Source of the DNA: Chromera velia
Taxonomy: Eukaryota > Sar > Chromeraceae
Length of the DNA stretch: 50,377 nucleotides
Direction of reading: 5' to 3'
Assembly (NCBI GenBank): GCA_018398765.1
Contig: JAHBMJ010005231.1
Coordinates: 22,501-72,877 of the forward strand
Part shown: positions 43,565-50,377 of the stretch, piece after piece
Numbering within the stretch: the first letter of the stretch is position 1
Layout: every line of letters starts with the position of its first letter
Made by a program: the position numbers and the translations under genes
The notes under the pieces: generated by a model
The model's database searches: none
Seen by the model: the letters and a program-made list of their open reading frames with translations, nothing else
Told to the model about the DNA's origin: nothing

Positions 43565-43937
43565 ATTGAATCTTTCATGGTAAATTCGGGCAAGGGGGCT
43601 CAAATCAAGGAACACAAGAACACACATTGTCAATTAAGAACAACATCTGCTGTCCACAAAAGGTACAGACAAGAAGTTCGGTGACCACCAAAAAGAATCG
43701 CATGAAAAAGGAAACGCATAAGAAGTAAATAAAAAAACAGAGCATGACAAGAACTGTTACACTGGTTGAATGATTGTTTTTTTTTTGTTCAAATGAAAAG
43801 ACAGATGGAAAGTCGTACCCGGTTTCTGCTCTCACCTACCCACACGCCTCGGAGAGTCTGTCTTCGGACAAAGATGAGGATAAAAAAGCCAATGAATTTC
43901 TCGCACTGACCTCCAGCGTAAGATGTATGACTTTATA
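43565..43937 (-). pseudogene. Decayed duplicate of VHS-GAT intron 1 plus the end of its exon 1
   Basis: This is a diverged copy of 27581-27925. It includes the last 27 bases of coding exon 1 (at 43911-43937), the donor GTCAGTGCGAG and about 320 bp of adjoining intron, in the same orientation. It lacks the rest of the exon and all other exons, so it cannot be functional. The presence of intron sequence shows DNA-level duplication, not retroposition. Most differences are C to T or G to A in this copy. Confidence 0.85.
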
Positions 43938-44592
43938 TTATTAACAGTTACAGAGCTGCTTACTCCGTTCGCAACTCCAAAGACCCCGGAGGGCATGGAT
44001 AAATTACAGCTCCACCCTCCGCGGGGCTATGCATACATCGCTAGGCATGCAGGCTAGCATGCAGGGGCCGCTGCGTCAGGCATCTGACGTAAGCAAGTTT
44101 GTGAATGGCCCTGGAAAGCAAGAAAAATGGGAACTTTACGATTGATGTACGCTGGCCATGCAACTAGCCGACCGGGTAGTCACGCTGACCCCCCCCCCCG
44201 TAGGAAAAGGTGCAGAACTCCCCCTCCCCCAGGAAAAAAGCCCGGGGATGTAGCCTAGCTGTCACTTTCCGGGGCCACTGACGCACGCATGTATGACGAC
44301 GCGGGTTCATTCACGCTTTTCTAGACCATTTGGGGCAGGATCTTTCCGGGGCCTTTTTTTGGTGAAAGACACTGCTTGCATGGGCTGGGTATTTCTGTTT
44401 TGTAAGTGCCCCCCGCTTCGCTTTCCGGGGCCATGAGGGCATGCCGGGGCCTGTGAGGAGTCGCGGGGGATTAATTAAGTGCCCCCCGGGCGGAAAGCTC
44501 CGTGCGAACATGTTTCAAGCCTCGCTCCGCCCTCCGGGGCCACCATACGCCACCAGGGTGTGTGAGTGCTTGGCCATTCCGGAAACTCTGAC
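43938..44592. other. GC-rich stretch with repeated CTTTCCGGGGCC motif
   Basis: CTTTCCGGGGCC(A) occurs at 44265, 44342 and 44421, and a variant CCTCCGGGGCCA at about 44531, with further AAGTGCCCCCC repeats between. No open gene crosses it. It immediately precedes the start region of the next gene and could be promoter or a decayed repeat. Confidence 0.5.
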
Positions 44593-47500
44593 ATGCAGTC
44601 ATGCATGGTCATGCACCGTTTTGAATTGAGCGACAGTGGAGGCACTGCAGGTATGTGTATGAATATACTGGAGCCAGGAGTGAATGATAACGAGAAAAAC
44701 AGCAACCTCGATCCCGGTGAACGGTTGGTAGCTGACTCGGTGAGTGCTCCTTCCCTCAGTCTGACATCACAACTGGATTGCCGGACCTAGTGCCGGACTA
44801 CGTTGCAGTGAAGGATCGGGGCCAGCTTTTTCGATCGGCAACCCGACGAGAGGGGAAGCTTCTTTCTCTCCTTTCTGAATCGGAAAGGACAGGCACATTT
44901 GCTTGGTTTGTTGGTGTGAGCAACCCGATCAAGGATAATACAACACTCTGCACCACCGTGTGCTCAAAGGGTGGTGTCTGGAAGAAGATACAGCTAGAGA
45001 GAGAGGGAGAGAATGTTTCGAGGAGGCGGGAACGAAGAATACGATGGATCTCCTCCCTTTCCTCGGACAGAGAGCTTGAGGGAGTCTCTTGAGAGGTAGG
45101 GCCTCTTTGGTCTTGCATTCTCCACCTCAACGGGTGTGCGTGTTCTTCATCCGTGAGATGGCGTTGTTGTGCTGCAGCTGTTCATGCTTCCTCTTGTGAA
45201 ATGTCTCGCTGTTTCTGTTGCCTTGTTGTTGCTGTGAGAGGTTGTTCTTTTCCTAATGGTTGGGTTGCGATCCTCAGGCAGCGAAGAGGAGAGAAGCTAG
45301 CGTGTCACCTCACCTTCTTCCTTCGTTTCTTCCTCTGTCTAGACCTGCCCTTGTGTTGCGTTGTGTTGTTGTTCTGTCTGTTCTCACTTCATGTCGCCTT
45401 TATTTCCTTCCCTCTACTCCGAGATGCGACGTTTCCTGATTCCCAATTCCTCTGTCTGTCTGCCTGCCCACTTTGTTTGATTGCTTGTTTTGTTCTTTTG
45501 TGTTTGTTCTTTCTTTTTGTCTGTTGTGTAGATGAAGAAAAAGAGGGAGAAGAAGAAATGCATAGTCTGTCTGTTTGTCTGTCTGTGGTTCTGTCTCCGC
45601 ACATCCCTCGATCCCTCCCTCCATGCAGGGTGGGGGATGCCGAGGCATTGCTGCACAGGGCAGATGAAAGGAGGAGAAGGAAGAACGAAGAGAGAAGAGT
45701 CGTCGAGGCAGTTCCCGTGTACAAATACCAACAGCAGCTGCAGCAGCAAAGGGGACAGACAGGCGCTGGAAGAGACGACAGATGTCAGTCGGTTTGTTGG
45801 TATGTTGGTTGGTTGGTTCGTTGGTTGTTTGGTTGGTTGGCTCGTTGGTTGGTTGGTTCGTTGTTCGTTGGTTAGTTGGTTGGCTGGTTCGATGGTTGCT
45901 TCGTTCGTTGATTCGTTGGTTGGTTTCAAATAGAGACAGGGTCAGGGGCGGTCGGAGTTTGATTCAGCCGTTGCTTTCCTTCCTGCTTTGGTCCTTCCGG
46001 CCTTTTTTTTCTTTTCTCGTTTCCTTCTCTTGCTCTGCATTTCCTTCCACCATCTTCCTTCTACTCGTCTCTTGCGGCCCCGCCCCTCTCTGACCAGGAG
46101 GATAACTTTTCTCCACTTGGGTCATTTTTTTTTTCTTCTTTTCCTGTGCCTTTCTGCAGATTTGCACACCCGAGCAGTTGTGCCCCCTTCCCGCACCCAG
46201 ACAAACGTTTTTTTTTTTTTCTTTTCCTGTGCCTTTCTGCAGATTTGCACACCCGAGCAGTTGTGCCCCCTTCCCGGACCCAGACAAACGTTTTTTTTTT
46301 TTTCTTTTCCTGTGCCTTTCTGCAGATTTGCACACCCGAGCAGTTGTGCCCCCTTCCCGGACCCAGACAAACGTGACCGTGACGACAGCCAGAACGGGGG
46401 GAGGAGGGGCTGGACGAATTCGTGAGGCACAGAGGGGGGGGGACGGTGGGTCGATGAGCACGCGCATCGCTTTGTTTTCACATGGAGCTCATGAGTGTAA
46501 AATAACTTGAATTTCACCTTGTGTTGGAAAAACACAAACAAAAAAAAAACGCATGATGGAATTGAGAGAGCGAAAGGGATCGAGGCCTTCGACGACGACG
46601 AATTTAACCAAGGTGCCAAGGAGCAATGGAATTCTCGTTCGCTTTTTTTTTCTTTCGCTAACGATGTTGTATCAAGTTTTTTCGGGAACCCGTTTGAAGT
46701 TGAAGGGGAAGTAAGGTCGGTCTTCTGTTCAGACGCGTTCCCTTGTCGGTAGGCGACAGCTGCAATGCTTCATGAGAAACGCTTCGTTCGATCGTTGCAA
46801 GGAGTTGACTGCCTTTCGGGGAGACGCCCTAGTGCCAAAATCAGCTGTATATTTTGTTCGCATATGAACACACGATGTTGGACTGAATGCAGGGAGGTCC
46901 GCACTGGGGAGTGTTCCCTTTTGGAGGGGAGACAGAAAGAAACTCAGGTTCCCTTCCAACGCGTGCTTAGAGTGGTTGGTTGGGGGGGGGACTTGGGATG
47001 CTGGTTTTTCGTCGTGTCTTGGCTTGCTTGTTTGTTTTGCTCTGGTATGTCTTTCCCGACAAAGAAAGTGAGAGAGACCGCCAGCTCTCCTGCCCCTCTG
47101 TCTTCCTGAGGAGCAGAACAATAAAAAGCGAGTCGCGTGTCCTGTCTGTATGTATGTCTCTTTGCCTGTGTCTGCGTCTTCGGTCGGCGTGAAGATAGTT
47201 TGTTTTTTCCTTTTTTTCTATTGCGTCTGATCTCTTCTTTTCTTCCCATGGATCGTCTTTTTGTGCCTTGCTTCATTAGTTTCGTCTTTCTGTCTGCCTG
47301 TCTGGTTTCTTTCTTTCTCGCGTTTCTTCTTGTATTCATTCCCTTACCTGCCTGCCTGTTCGTCTCCTCCCTCCTTCCTTCATGTGCCTGCCCTCTTGCA
47401 GCACCTTCATCTCCTCTTCCGTTCTCGGGACGTGCTTGGGTCCTGACGAGTCAGCCCCTTAATTGTCCTTCGATTTGTTTTTGTGTTTGTTTGTCTGTTC

Positions 47501-48868
47501 GTTCTCTGCATGGGTGCTTGGTTTGGTTGGTGTGGGGGGAGGGGGTTGAGTGAGTGACTGGGCTGGTGGGAGGGTGGGTCCTGGAGAGTTATGGGGGTCC
47601 AGCTGTGTATTTTGTGCTCTCTGTGCACTTGCATCTATCTGTCTGTCCTCCTGTGGGCGGCAGAAAAAAAGACTAGAAAGAAGGATGGGAATGCAGACTC
47701 TTCGCCTCATGCTCAGCGAATTGAACCCTCTTTCCTTCTTGTGTCTTGCTGCTGGCTGACTGTTGGGGACATGGATTGACTTCTGAATATTTTTGTCTGC
47801 ATGGATGCAGACAGTCTCAGAGACGCCCTCTGACAAGACCAGAACTTCACGAGGCACTCCGCAGCGATAGTGTTGCACTCGCTCAGGTGAATTGAGTGGC
47901 TTCTTTGGCCTGGGGCGTCTTTCCTTCTTCCGTCCTTCCTTCCTTCCTTCCTTCCTTCCTTCCTTTTTTCCTCCCTTCCTCTTCTTTCGGTTGGTCGGTC
48001 GCTCTGCCTGCCTGCCTATTTGCCTCACTTTTGTCTGTACATATTTTGGTGCTTTTCTGTCTCCCTTTCCTTCGAACAGAGATCCAGAGTACTTCTTTTT
48101 TTCTCAATCGCGCGGTTGGTGTTGCGGTCACTCTCCCTGGTGGTCCTCTTCGTTCGTTGGTTCGTTGGTTGAGAGAGAGAGAGAAAAAGTACCAGAAGTA
48201 AGGAATCAACCGCACTCACTCACTCAATTGTGCATCACTCGTCTGATCGAAAGAAATGCCACGAACGATCGATCGACTCATTGTTGCAGCATCGTTCGAA
48301 AGCCCACCTGCTGGAGTGGGGCACCTTCACAGGAAAACCGACGCGTCCGACAGCCACGGCAACAGAACGGAGAGGAGGGGGGGTAGGGGGGAGGCTGAGA
48401 GGAGGAATGGAAAGGGCCCCGACCACCTCAGCAGGTTCCTCGGAGGGCAGCACATCCGTCTCCAAGGGGTGTGTGTCCCTGCTGCAGCTCCGCAAAGCAC
48501 AGCTGGTGGAGGTTGAGAGCGCGTTGGAGCGAGTGGGGCGGCGCCCTCATCTGTCCTCCTCTTCCCTCGGGCGACTGGGTGCTGGGAGGGGGTCTTTCTC
48601 GGGAGGCGTTTGGGGAGAGGAGGACGGGGTGTTTGAGGAGATGACGATGGAGGATCTGATTGTACAGAGACTCAACGCGGGAAGCGCAGTCGGTCAGTCG
48701 GGGTGGCTGTGCGGATTTTGATAGAGGGGAAAATGTGAAGAGGGGGAAAGCAACCCGAGGGGGGATTGCTGATTCTGCTTGTCACGCCATCTTTCTTCTT
48801 ACGCGCACACGCTCTCTCTCTCTCTCTCTCATACACATTACACACGCACACGCACGCACAGAACACGC

Positions 48869-48933
<65 letters not shown>

Positions 48934-49353
48934 TCTCCTTGCTTGATTCATACAAATGCACTCGTTTCTGTCCCTTTTTGCGTGTACGTTTGCATTTTGG
49001 CCATCGGCTTCTTCATTTCTTACTTGATCGAGTCCTTTCGTTGAGTTTCCTTAAGGACAAAAAGACTTACGCAACCAACCGCGTGGGGGGGGAAATTCAA
49101 ATTTATGCCGTTGCGATCAGCCAATCTCTGCCTAATGGCTCTCTTCATTCGTTGGGTCTCCCCAGTCTAAACGGATGCATTATGATTTGCACGGTTGTCA
49201 GTGGTTTGCTGTGTTTCTGCTGATGAATCCATCTATTGTGTATTATTCAATTTGAATGCAGGGCTGACTGCTTGCGCGTTTGACGATGCAAGGCGACGAC
49301 CAAAGGTGTTTGGGGACCTTGCGCCCCCCCTTTTGGCTGCAGTGCGCCAATGA
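44593..49353 (+). CDS. Unrecognised multi-exon gene with a coiled-coil segment
   Basis: The well-supported 3' part has phase-consistent exons 45629-45791, 46326-46372, 46893-46947, 47402-47439, 47811-47886, 48290-48692 and 49262-49353, ending at TGA. Likely 5' exons include 44593-44739 and 44760-44915; those between 44916 and 45628 are unresolved. The protein contains EALLHRADERRRRKNEERR, a probable coiled coil, then VYKYQQQLQQQ, a Gly/Ser-rich linker, EEMTMEDLIVQRLNAGSAVG and a C-terminal DDARRRPKVFGDLAPPLLAA. I recognise no domain. Exon sizes are small and introns are filled with GGTT, TTCC and GA repeats. The 47-nt exon is present in three tandem copies. The start codon is uncertain. Confidence 0.65.
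45794..45925. repeat. (GGTT)n-type array starting at a splice donor
   Basis: GGTT, GTTC and GGCT units follow directly on the donor after 45791 (GTTTGTTGG) in the unrecognised gene. They are transcribed G/T-rich repeat continuing the 5' splice-site sequence. Confidence 0.85.
46122..46372 (+). repeat. 83-bp tandem triplication of a whole 47-nt exon with its acceptor and donor
   Basis: The exon copies are at 46160-46206, 46243-46289 and 46326-46372. Each is preceded by CTTTTCCTGTGCCTTTCTGCAG. The first two are followed by GTTTTTTTTT and the third by GTGACC. The coding content (ICTPEQLCPLPGPRQ) is identical except for one base in copy 1. The spacers of 36 nt begin with GT and end with AG. Confidence 0.95.
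48811..48929. repeat. CT, CA, GAAA and GA microsatellites in the last intron
   Basis: Consecutive (CT)n, CACA/CACG, (GAAA)n and (GA)n tracts in the intron between 48692 and 49262. The CT and GA tracts can pair within the transcript, as in the first intron of the EF-hand gene. Confidence 0.85.
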
Positions 49354-49560
49354 AAAACTCGATGCAAAAAAAAAAAACAGAAAAAAATCACAGAGCAAAA
49401 CTGTGAAAAATGAACCCAAAATTCCAAGGAAAAATGAAACGAAGAGTTCCAAGATACTCACTAGGATACTCATTCAATTGGATATCAAACCAAATGATAA
49501 ATTAAACAAAGTGATGTATCAAAAAGCTGAATGTAATGCTAAAATACACACACATATATT
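49354..49560. other. Short 3' flank of the unrecognised gene
   Basis: A-rich sequence after the stop codon, with no exon visible. It presumably contains the 3' untranslated region. Confidence 0.4.
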
Positions 49561-50112
49561 TAGTGACCAAGTTTCATTAAAATTGATAGATTTTGATTTG
49601 ATTTGATTTAATTTGAGGTTAAACACCAAATTTGAGGTTAGATTTGAGATTAAACTTCATAGGTTCCCTAACACCATAGTAATATGCAAGCTCAACTGAG
49701 CTTGTCTAGCTTTTACTGAGAACGAGTCATAATTTTAGGTTTTAGGGTGGAGATGCATTTGAGATATGTTCCTAGCATGTCCGCCTTACTTTTATTCTTC
49801 CATCCATCTGTTTTTGACTGCCATTAAAGATATTTACTAGGATATTTATAGCTTCATATACTTTAGACAAATTCTAAGATAATATATTTATAAACAAATG
49901 ATAGTTTTTCTAGTAGTTTTTAATTCGTCAAAATGTGTTTAAGTTGCTATTGTAACGATTAAATTTTAACAGAGGGTCTGGGAGGGAAACCCGAGATTGG
50001 AAGCCCCATCAGATGTACAATTTGATTTGAGGTTATAAACCTAACCTCAAATCAATTTAATGAAATCAAATGATTCAAATCAAGTCAAACCTAGAGTCAA
50101 ACCTGGTCACTA
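49561..50112. mobile_element. 552-bp inverted-repeat element (MITE-like)
   Basis: The left end TAGTGACCAAGTTT and the right end AAACCTGGTCACTA are inverted repeats with one mismatch. Both subterminal regions are rich in TTTGATTTGAGGTT (left) and its complement (right). There is no coding capacity. TAG...CTA ends are compatible with a hAT-type element, but no clear target duplication is visible. Confidence 0.65.
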
Positions 50113-50134
50113 CAATGATAGATATACTTACACA

Positions 50135-50155
50135 CATATATACACATACACACAT

Positions 50156-50196
<41 letters not shown>

Positions 50197-50220
50197 CACC
50201 CACCCACCCACCCACCCACC

Positions 50221-50266
<46 letters not shown>

Positions 50267-50290
50267 CACCCACCCACCCACCCACCCACC

Positions 50291-50336
<46 letters not shown>

Positions 50337-50377
50337 CACCCACCCACCCACCCACCCACCCACACATACACACACAC
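50135..50377. repeat. 60-bp satellite of CA, TATA and CCCA blocks, more than 3 units
   Basis: Each unit has (CA)n, then ATATATATA, then (CACC)n. Units are nearly identical and run off the end of the window, so the array is likely longer. The translated frames are repeat artefacts. Confidence 0.95.

Noticed and set aside
50075-50377. Open frames rich in Cys, Val and Gly-Trp at the right end
   Set aside because: Repeat artefacts of the 60-bp satellite.

Overview
This is a nuclear contig from a single-celled eukaryote. It has multi-exon genes with GT-AG introns, long intergenic stretches and very many simple repeats, and no ribosome-binding sites or operons. Gene content (V-ATPase, VHS/GAT endosomal adaptor, PTC7-type phosphatase, Egghead-type glycosyltransferase), roughly balanced base composition and pervasive TGCATGCA tracts would fit an alveolate alga such as a chromerid. 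That assignment is an inference and is not proven by the sequence.

Layout: (1) 732-1458 (-) V-ATPase proteolipid subunit c, three exons. (2) 1818-3621 a 732-bp direct duplication. (3) 4218-7882 (+) an acidic EF-hand-like protein, four exons, all phase-0 introns. (4) 9555-16770 (+) a GT2 glycosyltransferase of the Egghead/BRE-3 type, about eleven exons. (5) 17464-20194 a gene fragment, a 1.0-kb terminal-inverted-repeat element and AT-rich DNA. (6) 20195-28096 (-) a VHS-GAT adaptor with a long NPF/DPF/clathrin-box tail, ten exons. (7) 29147-33652 (+) a PTC7-like PP2C phosphatase, head-to-head with the adaptor. (8) 33653-44592 gene-poor, repeat-rich DNA: a duplicated bZIP-like exon, nested inverted-repeat elements, a degenerate kinase-like ORF and a decayed copy of part of the adaptor gene. 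(9) 44593-49353 (+) an unrecognised multi-exon gene. (10) 49561-50377 another inverted-repeat element and a 60-bp satellite.

The most unusual theme is the splice sites. Intron ends are often built from tetranucleotide arrays that start or stop exactly at the splice junction: GTCAGTCA, GTTCGTTC or GTCGGTGG at donors, and GCCTGCCTGCAG or GCATGCATGCAG at acceptors. In at least five places a short tandem duplication spans an exon-intron junction, giving extra copies of an acceptor, a donor, or a whole 47-nt exon. These decoys generally shift the reading frame or lead to a stop, so the splicing machinery must discriminate between near-identical sites. The window may record a process in which local tandem duplication at splice junctions grows, and perhaps creates, introns.

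The genes do not form one pathway. The V-ATPase subunit and the VHS-GAT adaptor both belong to the endomembrane system, and the Egghead-like enzyme is a membrane glycosyltransferase of the secretory pathway. All exon borders were placed by hand from reading-frame phase, GT/AG sites and family similarity. Uncertain junctions are flagged in each entry.
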